From contig JACPCR010000082.1 in NCBI GenBank assembly GCA_016179685.1, forward strand, positions 1 to 57,897: a DNA stretch of 57,897 bases, in the 5' to 3' direction. Below, piece after piece: positions 7,999-17,143 of the stretch (positions are counted from its first letter, which is position 1; the number at the start of each line of letters is the position of its first letter). The position numbers and the translations under genes were made by a program. The notes below the pieces were generated by a model. It worked only from the letters and a program-made list of their open reading frames with translations, did not search any database and was not told the DNA's origin. Origin of the DNA: Planctomycetota bacterium (lineage in GTDB: Bacteria > Planctomycetota > PUPC01 > JACPCR01).

Positions 7999-9108
7999 TC
8001 ACCAGCACCGCGAGTCCGGGACGGCCACCCAGTTCGATCCTTGGACGATGGACATCTGGCTGGCGAGCCCAGGCAGGGTCATGTCCATCGCCTGATGGAT
8101 GCCGATGGGCGGGTCGCGGTCTTCGAGGATGGCGGACACGAAGTCCTGGACTTCCCAGTAGTCGCCGCCCCAGTGGCCGGCCTTGCGGGCGTCCTCGGGC
8201 GGGTTCAGCCAGTGGGAGGGGAGGAATTCCTGCTCGAAGTCCTTGAGGGGCTTCCACTCGACGCGCTGGCTGCGGCTTTTCAGCCAGATTTTGGGCTGGT
8301 CGCCGAGGCCTCGAGCCGCCTCGTAGCAGCCGTCCGTGCCCTGGAGCGAATAGTAGGTCAGATTGTGCGGGCGATTCGAAAGCATATCGAGCCGGAGGTT
8401 GACGAGGCCGCCGCCGGAAAGCCGGCAAAAAGTGAAGGTCGAGTCCTCGTTCTCGTAAGCACGGCCCCGAGGATCCGTATAGTGATGGCCCGTGCCCAGG
8501 GAACAGACGGCGACAACGCGCTGATTGCCGAACCACTGGAGCACGGGGCCGAGGCTGTGGGTCGGATAGGTGTTGCCGTTGATGCCGGTCTGCCACCGGC
8601 GACGCCAGACGGTGACCTCGTTGAGGTCCTTGAGTTCATGGATGTATTCGCCCTCGCCGAAGTAAAGCTGGCCGAAGAGGCCAGCGCGGGCGATCTCCCG
8701 GACGAGCACGTTGGTGGGGATATAGCAGTAATTCTCGCCCATCATGTACTTGGCGCGGCTGCGCCGGACCGCGCCGACGAGGTCATGGCACTCTTCCATG
8801 GAAACTCCAGCGGGGACCTCGCAGAGGACGTGGATACCGCGATCGAGGGCCAGGATGGATTGCCGAACATGCAGCGGCATGGGGGTGCCGACCACGACGG
8901 CGTTGACGAGCCCGGAATCGAGCATTTTCTCGACGTCGGTAAAGAGATGGGAGATGCCGATCTCGGCTCCGAGGCGTTTGAGGCCCTCCTCCTGGATATC
9001 GCAGAGGGCGACGACCTCCGTGCTGGGATGGACGCTGAGGGCGCGCACGTATCCGGAACCGCGTCCGACCGCGCCGATGATGCCGAATCGAATCTTGCCT
9101 GGGTTCAT
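7999..9108 (-). CDS. Gfo/Idh/MocA family oxidoreductase
   Basis: A 369-residue NAD(P)-dependent oxidoreductase. The Rossmann domain opens with KIRFGIIGAVGRGSGYVRAL, and VVVGTPMPLHVRQSILALD and HVLCEVPAGVSMEEC (family E-x-P region, lacking the usual Lys of EKP) follow. The C-terminal substrate domain contains NTYPTHSLGPVLQWFG, a form common in the glycosidase-like and acetylgalactosaminidase-like branch of the family. The loss of the EKP lysine hints at a redox-cycling glycosidase-type mechanism or an altered function; that is inference. Likely transcribed with the downstream aminotransferase despite the hairpins between them. Confidence 0.88.
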   Translation of the reverse strand: MNPGKIRFGIIGAVGRGSGYVRALSVHPSTEVVALCDIQEEGLKRLGAEIGISHLFTDVEKMLDSGLVNAVVVGTPMPLHVRQSILALDRGIHVLCEVPAGVSMEECHDLVGAVRRSRAKYMMGENYCYIPTNVLVREIARAGLFGQLYFGEGEYIHELKDLNEVTVWRRRWQTGINGNTYPTHSLGPVLQWFGNQRVVAVCSLGTGHHYTDPRGRAYENEDSTFTFCRLSGGGLVNLRLDMLSNRPHNLTYYSLQGTDGCYEAARGLGDQPKIWLKSRSQRVEWKPLKDFEQEFLPSHWLNPPEDARKAGHWGGDYWEVQDFVSAILEDRDPPIGIHQAMDMTLPGLASQMSIVQGSNWVAVPDSRCW

Positions 9109-9285
9109 AGGCGGGATTCCAGGGTTTGCATAAAGAGGGGGCCGTCAAGAACCAAGAACTTAACAGATGAATCCCGTTTTCGACACCCCCGAAAACTGAA
9201 GCCTCAAAACGGGGCGGGCGATGGACTTTCCGCGTCCAGATCGAATAATGACCTTTCTCTCGCGTCTTCATGGCCGAGGTTGCTC

Positions 9286-10815
9286 ATGCGCGTCTGTCTC
9301 GTTTGCGGTAAAACGTTTCAGGAGACGCCGGGGCCGGGCGAGCCGGCCTGTTCCCATTGCGGCTCCGCTCAGGTATGCCCCGTGCCGCTGGATAATCGGG
9401 CCCAGCGGCCTGGGGGCATCGCCGAGGCGGGCCGGCACGACGGCATGGAGAAGACCGCGACGCCCATTCAAAAATTCCTCGTCAGCCGGGGAGTCCATAC
9501 CACGATTGACTTGCCCGCCGCCGAGCTTGGGCGGAAGAAGGAGGATTCCATCCCGATCGCGGACCTGGTGTCCCCGCCGGCGGGAGGTGCGATTCCCACT
9601 CCGGCGACATCGCTTCCCTCCGGCGGCTCTACCGGTGCGCGCTACGAGATCATCAGTTCCATCGGGGCCGGAGGTATGGGCGAGGTCCTGCTCTCGCGGG
9701 ACAGGGACATCCGCAGGCCTGTGGCGATGAAGGTCGTGCGCGAGCAGGCGGCATCGCAGGCTGTGGTGGCGCGGTTCGTGGAGGAGGCCCAGTTCACGGG
9801 CCAGCTCGAGCATCCGAACATCGTCCCCGTCCACGAGCTTGGCCTGCGTGCTGATGGGCGGCTCTTCTTCACCATGAAACTCGTGCAGGGCCGTAATCTA
9901 GGAGATATCGTCGAGGAACTGAAGGCCGGGAAGGGGGAGTCGGGCCGGCGTTGGACCCTGAGCGAGCGCGTCTTGGTTTTTCTGAAGGTTCTGGACGCGG
10001 TGGCCTTCGCCCACAGCCGAGGGGTGATTCACCGAGACCTCAAGCCGTCCAACATCATGATCGGCGAATTTGGCGAGGTCTACGTGATGGATTGGGGCCT
10101 GGCCAAGATTGTGGGGCCCCGGGCCGACTTGCCCGGGGAGTCGCCTCCCGCCGGCGCGCCGGCGAGCACGCCACGCGAGGGACCGACAATCCGATTGCAG
10201 GCGCCGGATGCCCCCGCGGACGGACTGTCTTCCCGGCTGAGCAGTCTCCGGGAGGACTTCAACGTTCAATTGACCCAGCAGGGCCAGCTTGTGGGGACGC
10301 CGGCCTACATGAGCCCGGAGCAGGCTGCGGGCGAGCACGCCAGCGTGGATGCACGCAGCGACATTTATAGTCTGGGCGCGACGCTTTACGAATGGATCAC
10401 TCTGGAGAGGCCCGTCGAGGGCCAGTCGCTCAACGAGATTCTTGTGCAGATTGATCGGGGCGAAGTCATCCCGCCGCGGCGGCGGCGGCCCGACCTGAAC
10501 ATTCCGAAGGACCTCGACGCGGTGATTCAGAAGGCCATGGCGCGGCGGCAGGCGGACCGGTACACGTCAGTCCAGGAGTTTGCCTCGGATCTTCGCGTCT
10601 TTCTCGCCGATGAGCCGGTGAAGGCGCGCAGGCCCGATCTTCGGGAACAATTCTTTCGGTGGGCCAGGAGACACCGGCAGGTGCTTCTGCCGGTTGGGGT
10701 CAGCTGGTGGTCCTGTCCATCGCTGGCGCCTTGGTCTTCGAGCTTCGCCGCCAGGAGCGTGAATCGCGCCACCGTGCGGACCTGGCGGAGAAGGAAAAGC
10801 AGATCGCCACTCTGA
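9286..10815 (+). CDS. Zinc-ribbon Ser/Thr protein kinase, N-terminal part (frameshifted)
   Basis: The N-terminus (MRVCLVCGKTFQ, then CSHCG) is a four-cysteine zinc ribbon. A full Hanks-type kinase domain follows from about residue 120: glycine loop GAGGMGEV, Lys149 in VAMKVV, HRDLKPSN with Asp251, DWGLAK (Asp269; DWG instead of DFG) and GTPAYMSPEQA. An insertion rich in Pro and Ala separates DWG from the activation segment end. After RWARRHRQVLLP at about residue 468 the frame leaves the expected membrane helix and ends in junk. Adding one base to the GGGG at 10696-10699 restores a continuous membrane helix and joins this to the next feature. The stretch after 10700 in this frame is therefore probably not translated in the intact protein. 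Confidence 0.85.
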   Translation: MRVCLVCGKTFQETPGPGEPACSHCGSAQVCPVPLDNRAQRPGGIAEAGRHDGMEKTATPIQKFLVSRGVHTTIDLPAAELGRKKEDSIPIADLVSPPAGGAIPTPATSLPSGGSTGARYEIISSIGAGGMGEVLLSRDRDIRRPVAMKVVREQAASQAVVARFVEEAQFTGQLEHPNIVPVHELGLRADGRLFFTMKLVQGRNLGDIVEELKAGKGESGRRWTLSERVLVFLKVLDAVAFAHSRGVIHRDLKPSNIMIGEFGEVYVMDWGLAKIVGPRADLPGESPPAGAPASTPREGPTIRLQAPDAPADGLSSRLSSLREDFNVQLTQQGQLVGTPAYMSPEQAAGEHASVDARSDIYSLGATLYEWITLERPVEGQSLNEILVQIDRGEVIPPRRRRPDLNIPKDLDAVIQKAMARRQADRYTSVQEFASDLRVFLADEPVKARRPDLREQFFRWARRHRQVLLPVGVSWWSCPSLAPWSSSFAARSVNRATVRTWRRRKSRSPL

Positions 10816-13166
10816 ATGCGGCCAAGCTGGAGCTGGACCGACGCCGCCTCGAGGACGAGAAGGAGGCGCAGTGGATTCTCGCTCTCGAGACCGATTTTAG
10901 TGAAGGGTCTCTCGACCCCAGGCTCGAACCCGTCGTCTGCCCGAACGAGCTCGTGAAGGATCGTTCGTATGTTCCAGCCGGGGAAGAGGTCGAAATGGCC
11001 GGGGGCGCCCTCGTGATCCGAGGCGTTTGGGGCTCCGGGCGGGCCTTCGTCCGATACAAGGAACCTCTGTCGCACGATCTGCGTATCGAGGCGCAATGGG
11101 AGGTACGGGAACAGGACACCCGGCCGATCCTGGGCATTTCGGTGGCCGGCGACGGACTCGAGGGGTATCGCTACATTGTGGTTCCACGTATAGACTACCA
11201 TGTCCTCGAGACCACGGCCAGGAGCGAGTTCATGGTGCTCCAGGAGGGTACCGCCGAGATCGAGAAGACCCAGGAGTACGTGCTGGTGATGGAGAAGACA
11301 GGGGAATGGGTCCGGGTCTGGATCAACAGCCAGCTCGATATCGAGTATTTCGATCCCCTGCCCATGTCGGGCCCCCAGAACCGCTCCTTTTCACTCTTCA
11401 CGGGGGCCGGCGCCGGCGCCATCTGCCGGGTGAAGCGCCTGAAGATTTTCTACCGGCGCAGTCCGCGGGTCGTGTCCGTGCTCGAGATCGGCCGCACGAT
11501 GCTGCGGTCGGGCAACTTCTCAAGCGCCGATGAGTTTTTTGCGTCGACGGTCTCCCTGTTTGGCGACAGCGACGTGGGCCGCCAGGCCGAATTCCTGCGC
11601 GGCGTCGCCTTGCAGGCCCTCGGCAAGGATAGCGAAGCCCTGGCCATCTTTGAACGACTGGGAGAGGCCCAGGAGGCCAGCCTCGCCGTCACCGCCCTGG
11701 CCCAGGCCGCGCGGATGTTCTGCGTCCGGGAAGAGTTCGCCAAGGCGGTCCATCTCGCTGTGCGTGCCCGGGCCAGGAACCCGGGCACACCCGCGGTCAC
11801 TTATGTTTACAATGCCATGATCACTTGCCTTTCAACGAAGACCGAGGCGGGCGGGGCATTCCTTCAGTCCAGCCTGTCAGCCGATGAGCAGACCTCCTAC
11901 CTCAAGATGTTGAAAGAACTTGGGATCGGAAAGCTGGACCTGGTAAGAGCCCGTCTGAAGACGCTGGTAGGGCTGGAGGGGGCCGGATGTTCTGTTCTAT
12001 CCTTTACCGGTGGCATCATCGAGGACCTTGGCCCTCTCCGCGGCATGAAGCTATCCTCCCTGGACTGTCACGGGAATCGGATTCGGAACTTGACGCCTCT
12101 GTCCGGGATGCCTCTGGCCGCCTTGGATTGTAGCGGCAACCCAATTCGGGACTTGACCCCGCTATCCGGGATTCCTCTGGCCGCCTTGGATTGTGGAGGC
12201 AACCAGATTCAGGACCTGACGCCTCTGTCCGGGATGCCTCTGACCTTCTTGGATTGTGGAGACAACCAGATTCAGGACCTGACGCCCCTGTCCGGGATTC
12301 CTCTGGCCGCCTTGGATTGTGGAGACAACCAGATTCAGGACCTGACGCCCCTGTCCGGGATTCCTCTGGCCGCCTTGGATTGTGGAGACAACCAGATTCA
12401 GGACCTGGCGCCTCTGTCCGGGATTCCTCTGGCCGCCTTGAATTCCGAGTGCAACCAGATTCAGGACCTGACGCCTCTGTCCGGGATGCCGCTGACCTAC
12501 CTGAATTGTTCGAAGAATCCGATCCGAAACGTGAACGTTCTCCGCGGAATGCCTCTGCGAAGGTTCGCCTGTATCGACTCTGACATCGAAGACTTTTCCG
12601 CTTTGAAGGACGCTCCCATCGAGCAGTTCCTGGGGGACACGGATCAGGCCGAAAAGGTGCTTCCCGTGTGCCGTCAGATCGAATCGATCAATGGCTGGAC
12701 GTCTCAGCAGTATCGCCGCCTTCAAGATACGGCGTCGCAACTCCGCTCGGGAGACCGGCGCGGACGGGACCTGGCGGTGCGGGTGGGAAGCCGCTCTGTG
12801 GCGCTGATCCCGCTGGGCATGAGCTGGTCGGACGCTGCGGCATGGTGTCGCCAGCAGGGCGGGCGACTCGCCGTGCCGCTCGATTTGCAGGACAACGGGG
12901 CTATCTGGAAGGCGACCGGCTGCCAGGGTTATGCGTGGCTGGGCATTCGTTTTTCTGAAGCTGAAAGCCAGTGGATCGATCCCGAGGGTCTGCTCCTATC
13001 GCCAGCGTTGGAAGAGTTGAAGCCCCGGACCCCCACGGGCCCCGGCGAGTTTGCCGTCGCCTATGTCCTCGCCTTCCATATGGACGATCCCATAGTTTCC
13101 CTGTCCATCTGGGAGTGCCTCCAGGTCAGGACCAAGCTCTACTTCATTTGCGAGTGGCAAGACTAG
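10659..13166 (+). CDS. Kinase sensor part: membrane helix, beta-sandwich, TPR, LRR and C-type-lectin-like end
   Basis: Continuation of the kinase in another frame; the GTG at 10659 is only a nominal start. The order is: membrane helix (QLVVLSIAGALVFEL), charged coiled coil, a beta-sandwich of about 180 residues, TPR-like helices, eight or nine leucine-rich repeats of 21 residues (PLSGIPLAALDCGDNQIQDL type) and a C-terminal domain. That last domain reads WSDAAAWCRQQGGRLAVP, then YAWLGIRFSEAESQWIDP and YFICEW, which fits a C-type-lectin fold. The part after the helix should be outside the cytoplasm, sensing a ligand for the kinase. The giant kinase at 48428 has the same zinc ribbon, kinase, helix, beta-sandwich, TPR plan without LRR or lectin-like ends. 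Confidence 0.8.
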   Translation: MGQETPAGASAGWGQLVVLSIAGALVFELRRQERESRHRADLAEKEKQIATLNAAKLELDRRRLEDEKEAQWILALETDFSEGSLDPRLEPVVCPNELVKDRSYVPAGEEVEMAGGALVIRGVWGSGRAFVRYKEPLSHDLRIEAQWEVREQDTRPILGISVAGDGLEGYRYIVVPRIDYHVLETTARSEFMVLQEGTAEIEKTQEYVLVMEKTGEWVRVWINSQLDIEYFDPLPMSGPQNRSFSLFTGAGAGAICRVKRLKIFYRRSPRVVSVLEIGRTMLRSGNFSSADEFFASTVSLFGDSDVGRQAEFLRGVALQALGKDSEALAIFERLGEAQEASLAVTALAQAARMFCVREEFAKAVHLAVRARARNPGTPAVTYVYNAMITCLSTKTEAGGAFLQSSLSADEQTSYLKMLKELGIGKLDLVRARLKTLVGLEGAGCSVLSFTGGIIEDLGPLRGMKLSSLDCHGNRIRNLTPLSGMPLAALDCSGNPIRDLTPLSGIPLAALDCGGNQIQDLTPLSGMPLTFLDCGDNQIQDLTPLSGIPLAALDCGDNQIQDLTPLSGIPLAALDCGDNQIQDLAPLSGIPLAALNSECNQIQDLTPLSGMPLTYLNCSKNPIRNVNVLRGMPLRRFACIDSDIEDFSALKDAPIEQFLGDTDQAEKVLPVCRQIESINGWTSQQYRRLQDTASQLRSGDRRGRDLAVRVGSRSVALIPLGMSWSDAAAWCRQQGGRLAVPLDLQDNGAIWKATGCQGYAWLGIRFSEAESQWIDPEGLLLSPALEELKPRTPTGPGEFAVAYVLAFHMDDPIVSLSIWECLQVRTKLYFICEWQD
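12113..12490 (+). repeat. 63-bp tandem repeat encoding leucine-rich repeats
   Basis: In-frame units of 63 bases (21 residues) are almost identical over at least five copies, for example GGATTGTGGAGACAACCAGA recurring at 12251, 12314 and 12377. The near identity at silent positions indicates recent expansion by slippage or recombination. Flanking units are more diverged. Confidence 0.9.
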
Positions 13167-13578
13167 AACGACAGCGCTACATTTTGGCGTAAGTCGTTGG
13201 AGTGACGGCTTTAGCCGTTGTCCGAGTAGCGCCACGCCTAAATCCCTCCCGGAGGGATCCCGTTGGGATGCGGGATCCCTTCCGGAGGGGCAAGTCCGGG
13301 AGCACAAATTTGGGAGGGGTTTCTGCCTAGTACACCGGAAGGGGAGGTGCTGGGGGAATCCCGTTCAGGTTGTACTAGTATCCGAGTTCATAAGTGCTGG
13401 TGCACTTATGAACTCGGATACTAGGCACTTGTCCGCCGCGCCCCGTACGGGGCACCCGCGCCGCAGCCAGGCGCGGAGACCTGAAAACGTGGTCCTGGGT
13501 TCTTCGTACATGGTCCTCAGTTTGGCCACCACCCACCACCCACCACCCACACTTCGGTTGCGGTCCACGGCCCGCCTG
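13167..13578. other. Spacer with inverted repeats and a CCACC run
   Basis: No gene supported. It holds a hairpin cluster at 13236-13290 (TCCCGGAGGGATCC and related palindromes, repeat family R2 in reverse orientation). It also holds an inverted repeat CTAGTACA (13327) / TGTACTAG (13371), the long palindrome at 13375-13424, and a simple (CCACCAC)n run near 13530-13550. An in-frame ATG at 13510 could extend the WD40 gene over the simple run. Confidence 0.5.
13375..13424. repeat. Perfect 23-bp intergenic palindrome, GTGC-apex family
   Basis: Bases 13375-13397 pair without mismatch with 13402-13424; the loop is TGGT and the apex is AAGTGC/GCACTT. Over 21 bases its arm differs from the hairpin at 36302 at four positions, and all four are compensated on the other arm. 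Confidence 0.87.
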
Positions 13579-15480
13579 ATGTCGCTGGTGTGGCTGGTCC
13601 TCTTCCTCACAGGGGCATGGCCGCTGCTCGCCGAACAGGCCCGGCTCGTGGTGCAGACCGGCCACGCCTCGGCCGTCACGTGCGCCGTGTTCAGCCCGGT
13701 CGGGAGGCTCTTGGCCAGCGGAAGTGATGACCGCACGGTTCGGCTCTGGCACGTGGAGACCGGCAAGGAGCTTCGGGTCCTTCCGGGGCACTCGCACGCG
13801 GTGACCACCGTCGCCTTCAGCCCGGACGGCGGTCTTCTGGCCACTGGCGGTGAAGACAAGACCGTCATCCTGTGGGAAACCGTGCCCGGGCGCTGGACGC
13901 GCTATTTCCGGGACCTCGCCTTGCCGATTCGGTCGCTGGCCTTCAGCCCTGACGGGAAATTTCTGGCCGCCGCTGGAATGGATGCATCCGCAGAAACGGG
14001 AGAGGTCCGGCTCTGGAACGTGGACTCGGGACGGGTCATGCGGATTGAGGGGTCGGTCCAGGCTTCATGCGTGGCGTTCAGTCCGAGGGAAGCCGTCCTG
14101 GCCGTCGCGTCGATCGATGGAAGCATCGCACTCCGGGATGTCCGTTCCGGCAGGAAGACGCTCACGCTGACGGGTCATAGGGGACTGGTCGCCTCGATGA
14201 GCTTCAGTCCGGATGGGCGCTTCTTGGCCAGCGCCGGGGATGACCGGAGAGTGCGCGTCTGGGACCTCCAGCAGGGCAGGGAGGTCAAAGTCCTGGTTGG
14301 ACACCAGGGCAGGGTGCTCTCCGTGTCCTTCAGCCCGGATGGCCGCCGGATGGCCAGCGGCGGCTGGGATCGCTCGCTCAGGCTCTGGGATGCGGCTACA
14401 GGGAAGGCACTGGGATCGGTCGAGGCCGATTCGCGGCGGGTCGCCTCCGTGCACTTCAGCCCGGACGGCGTCCGGCTGTGCAGCGCGGGCTGGGATTCTG
14501 CGGTCAAGCTCTGGGATGCGGAGACGTTGAAGCCGCTGCCGGCGTTGAGCGGGCTCGCTCACCGCATCAACGCCGTGGCCTTCAGCCCGGACGGCAGGCT
14601 TCTGGCGAGTGCGGGTTGGGACCGGACGGTGCGATTGTGGGGCATGAGGGACGGCTGCGGGGTGCGGGCCCTGGGGGGACATACGGACGTGGTGGCGGCG
14701 CTCGATTTCAGCCCGGACAGCCAGCGGCTCGCGAGCGCAGGCTGGGACAAGACGGTGCGGCTGTGGGACGTCGCTGCCGGTGCGATGATCCGATCCTTCG
14801 AAGGGCATGCCGACGGGGTGACCTCGGTGTGCTTCAACCCGGATGGGAAGAAGCTGGCCAGCGGGAGCTGGGACAAGACGGCAAGGCTCTGGGAGGTCGA
14901 AACCGGAAAGGAAATCCGAACCGTCTCGGGTCATACCGAAGCCGTGACCTCGGTGAGCTTTGGGGAGTACGGGCTGCTGGCGACCAGCGGGCAGGATAGG
15001 TCGGTGAAGCTCTGGGACACCGAGTGTGGTCGCGAGGTCTCTTCAGTCCCGGCAGGCGCTGAAGAAGGAAGCATCATCCGGATGTCTCCGGGCGGCAAGC
15101 TGGCGGCCCGCGCGGGCTGGAGCAAGCGGGTCCTGTTGTGGGACGTTGAGAAGAAGGAAGCGGTTTATGATCTCCAGGGCCACTGGGACACCGTGACCTC
15201 GGTGAGCTTCAGTCCGGACGGAAGTTTTCTAGCGAGCGGCAGTGCGGACGCGCGCATCAAGTTGTGGAGCGTTTCGAAGGGGAAGGAGCTGGCGACGCTG
15301 GTGGCGTTAGCCGATCGCGACTGGGTGGTGGTCACGCCGGACGGCCGATACGACGGTTCGCCGGATGGCCTTTCGTATCTGCACTGGGTGCAGGGGATGG
15401 AGACTCGGCCGCTCGAATCAGCCAGCCAAGAGTTTCGCGTTCCCGGCCTCCTGGCAAAGCTGTTCTCCGCCGAGCGGTGA
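13579..15480 (+). CDS. Secreted WD40-repeat protein
   Basis: A 633-residue protein. The signal peptide is MSLVWLVLFLTGAWPLLAEQ. About thirteen WD40 repeats follow (GH...VAFSPDGxxLASAGxDxxVRLWD), enough for two beta-propellers. The C-terminal motif WVVVTPDGRYDGSPDG is common at the end of bacterial WD40 proteins and often starts a peptidase-like or other effector domain, but here the protein stops about 45 residues later. The start at 13579 is chosen because it begins exactly at the signal peptide. WD40 proteins act as binding platforms; the partner is unknown. It follows the frameshifted kinase on the same strand, separated by palindromes. Confidence 0.87.
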   Translation: MSLVWLVLFLTGAWPLLAEQARLVVQTGHASAVTCAVFSPVGRLLASGSDDRTVRLWHVETGKELRVLPGHSHAVTTVAFSPDGGLLATGGEDKTVILWETVPGRWTRYFRDLALPIRSLAFSPDGKFLAAAGMDASAETGEVRLWNVDSGRVMRIEGSVQASCVAFSPREAVLAVASIDGSIALRDVRSGRKTLTLTGHRGLVASMSFSPDGRFLASAGDDRRVRVWDLQQGREVKVLVGHQGRVLSVSFSPDGRRMASGGWDRSLRLWDAATGKALGSVEADSRRVASVHFSPDGVRLCSAGWDSAVKLWDAETLKPLPALSGLAHRINAVAFSPDGRLLASAGWDRTVRLWGMRDGCGVRALGGHTDVVAALDFSPDSQRLASAGWDKTVRLWDVAAGAMIRSFEGHADGVTSVCFNPDGKKLASGSWDKTARLWEVETGKEIRTVSGHTEAVTSVSFGEYGLLATSGQDRSVKLWDTECGREVSSVPAGAEEGSIIRMSPGGKLAARAGWSKRVLLWDVEKKEAVYDLQGHWDTVTSVSFSPDGSFLASGSADARIKLWSVSKGKELATLVALADRDWVVVTPDGRYDGSPDGLSYLHWVQGMETRPLESASQEFRVPGLLAKLFSAER

Positions 15481-15519
15481 AGGCGAGCGGGCTCCTGCGG
15501 CCGGAGGGATAGAGCTGGC

Positions 15520-15560
15520 ACTCGGGAGTGGAAGTGCACGTGTGCACGGATTCCTGACGT
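15520..15560. repeat. Degenerate GTGC palindrome between convergent genes
   Basis: GGAAGTGC (15530-15537) faces GCACGGATTCC (15544-15554) with an unpaired insertion and a short loop. It looks like a decayed copy of the GTGC-apex hairpins, lying between the WD40 gene and the convergent oxidoreductase. Confidence 0.4.
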
Positions 15561-15678
15561 ATTTTCGGCTCTTCGCGGTCAAGTGCGCGCCAGGATCGGA
15601 AGCGAAGGATTCACAGCCCATTCCCGTGACGCCGGAAGAAAGCTGCGGAGGGTTGCTGCGCTTCTCTTGCTATTCAGT

Positions 15679-16911
15679 TCAAAGCTCGTCCGAAGTCAAC
15701 GGAGCCGTCGGCAGGGGCCCGAATTTCTTGATGGCATCGCTGCGGTCGGCGATGTCCGGAATCCGAACGGGCCGGCCCTCCGTGATGGACTGAACGGCGG
15801 CGATGGCGGCGGCACAGGACCTGGCCGCCTCGTAGACGTTGCACGGCGGCTGGCGGTCTTCGAGGATCGCATGAACCAGATCGAGGTCAGACAGGTACTC
15901 CGTTCCGCCGTGGCCCACGCGCTGGGCCATCTCAGGCTCGACCACCAGAGGAGGAACGGAAATTTTTCTCATGCCCTGGCGGGGAACGGCGGCGGCCGCC
16001 GGCCGGTCGCCCTGCACGGACATCTGGTACATCCAGCTATAGGTGTCCCCGTGATAATCTTCGCCCACGAAGCATCCATAGAGGCCGGGCCCCTCGGCAG
16101 GATGGGGAAGCCGCCCAGAGGTCTCCAGCGTGCCCTTCGTCCCATAGACCGCGAAATACTCGATGGTGGGGCGCTTCGGACCCTTTGAACAAACCACGCG
16201 GGCGATGCTCCCACTGCCCGTCCTGAAGAGCGCCACCTCGTGATCATTAACCTGCCGGTAGGGCATGTTCTTCTTGTTGCCGAACCCGAAGACCTCGACG
16301 AACTGTTCGCCCGAGAACCATCGAGCCGTGTCCACGGCATAGATGCCGCCGCCGGCGTTGATGGTGCCCTGGGCCAGTTCTCCCAGCCCCCAGCGGAAAG
16401 TGGGGAAGCCATCCTTCCGGACGGTGATCGATTCGATGTCATGAACGTATTCGGTTTCGATGTAGTAGGGGTCCCCGAGTTTCCCCTCCTGAAGAAGCCG
16501 CCGGGCATGCACGGCTGGGGCCATCCAACGGTGCTGGTTATCCATTTGAACCTTCAGATTGCGCCGTTCAGCCATGTAAACGATCTTCCACAGGATTTCC
16601 AAGGATTGGTTTTCCATGGGGACTTCTACCATGACGTGCTTCCCGTGGTCGAGCGCAGCCAGGGCATGTCTGCCATGGAGGTGACAGGGCGTGCAGACCG
16701 CCACCAGGTCCACGTCCTTGTTATCGAGCACATCGGCGTAGCGGGCTGTCCACCGGGGAATTCCCAACTCTTCGGCCGCGGCTTTAGCTCTGGCCTCCAC
16801 CGCATCGCAGACTAGAATGACCTCGCTCCGTTCGATGTATTCGTTAAAGACCCGGACGTGCGACCTGCCGTGTCCCATTCCTACGACCGCGACTTTCAGG
16901 GTTTGTGCCAT
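15679..16911 (-). CDS. Gfo/Idh/MocA family oxidoreductase
   Basis: A 410-residue NAD(P)-dependent oxidoreductase starting MAQTLKVAVVGMGHGRSHV, with GAGGAGA just before the ATG at 16911. The Rossmann fold is followed by VAVCTPCHLHGRHALAALDHGKHVMVEVPMENQ; the family EKP is replaced by EVP, as in the member at 7999. The substrate domain contains GGIYAVDTARWFSGE. The C-terminal end AAAIAAVQSITEGRPVRIP is typical of the family. It is divergent from the large secreted protein, and the shared 230-base gap holds two hairpins. The substrate is unknown. Confidence 0.9.
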   Translation of the reverse strand: MAQTLKVAVVGMGHGRSHVRVFNEYIERSEVILVCDAVEARAKAAAEELGIPRWTARYADVLDNKDVDLVAVCTPCHLHGRHALAALDHGKHVMVEVPMENQSLEILWKIVYMAERRNLKVQMDNQHRWMAPAVHARRLLQEGKLGDPYYIETEYVHDIESITVRKDGFPTFRWGLGELAQGTINAGGGIYAVDTARWFSGEQFVEVFGFGNKKNMPYRQVNDHEVALFRTGSGSIARVVCSKGPKRPTIEYFAVYGTKGTLETSGRLPHPAEGPGLYGCFVGEDYHGDTYSWMYQMSVQGDRPAAAAVPRQGMRKISVPPLVVEPEMAQRVGHGGTEYLSDLDLVHAILEDRQPPCNVYEAARSCAAAIAAVQSITEGRPVRIPDIADRSDAIKKFGPLPTAPLTSDEL

Positions 16912-16976
16912 GTTCTCCTCATGACCAGAGTGACTGTGGGAATTGTAGCGGACGCACGTGTGTGTGCCTATCCCGC

Positions 16977-17040
16977 ATTTCTCATCCCGCCGGGATGAGA
17001 AAGCCAGGCTCGAGTGCGGAAATGCAGGAGCGCTTCTGCA
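16977..17040. repeat. Two intergenic hairpins in a divergent promoter region
   Basis: The first pairs TTTCTCATCCC (16978-16988) with 16992-17002 around GCC; the 26-base block 16977-17002 is repeated identically at 40645-40670. The second pairs 17015-17025 with 17030-17040 (one mismatch, two G-T) around loop AGGA with apex AATGC/GCGCTT, a member of the GTGC-apex family. Confidence 0.75.
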
Positions 17041-17143
17041 CCGGAAAACGAGCGCGGCGAAATTCAAGAGCCATTTCATGTTACAAGTCTATGATGGGCG
17101 GCAGGATGACCTCGTGTCGAATCCATTGAGACCAAGCTCGGTG

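Noticed and set aside
7954..9285. A 444-codon upstream extension of the zinc-ribbon kinase
   Set aside because: It would run antisense across the whole oxidoreductase at 7999-9108. The kinase N-terminus is clearly the zinc ribbon at 9286.
10690..10700. Programmed ribosomal frameshifting in the kinase
   Set aside because: The site TTGGGGT is not a recognised slippery heptamer for the needed shift, and no downstream stem-loop stands out. A one-base deletion or sequencing error is simpler.
12113..12490. Regular 63-bp repeats as a possible CRISPR array or minisatellite
   Set aside because: They are in frame, have no spacers, and encode leucine-rich repeats.
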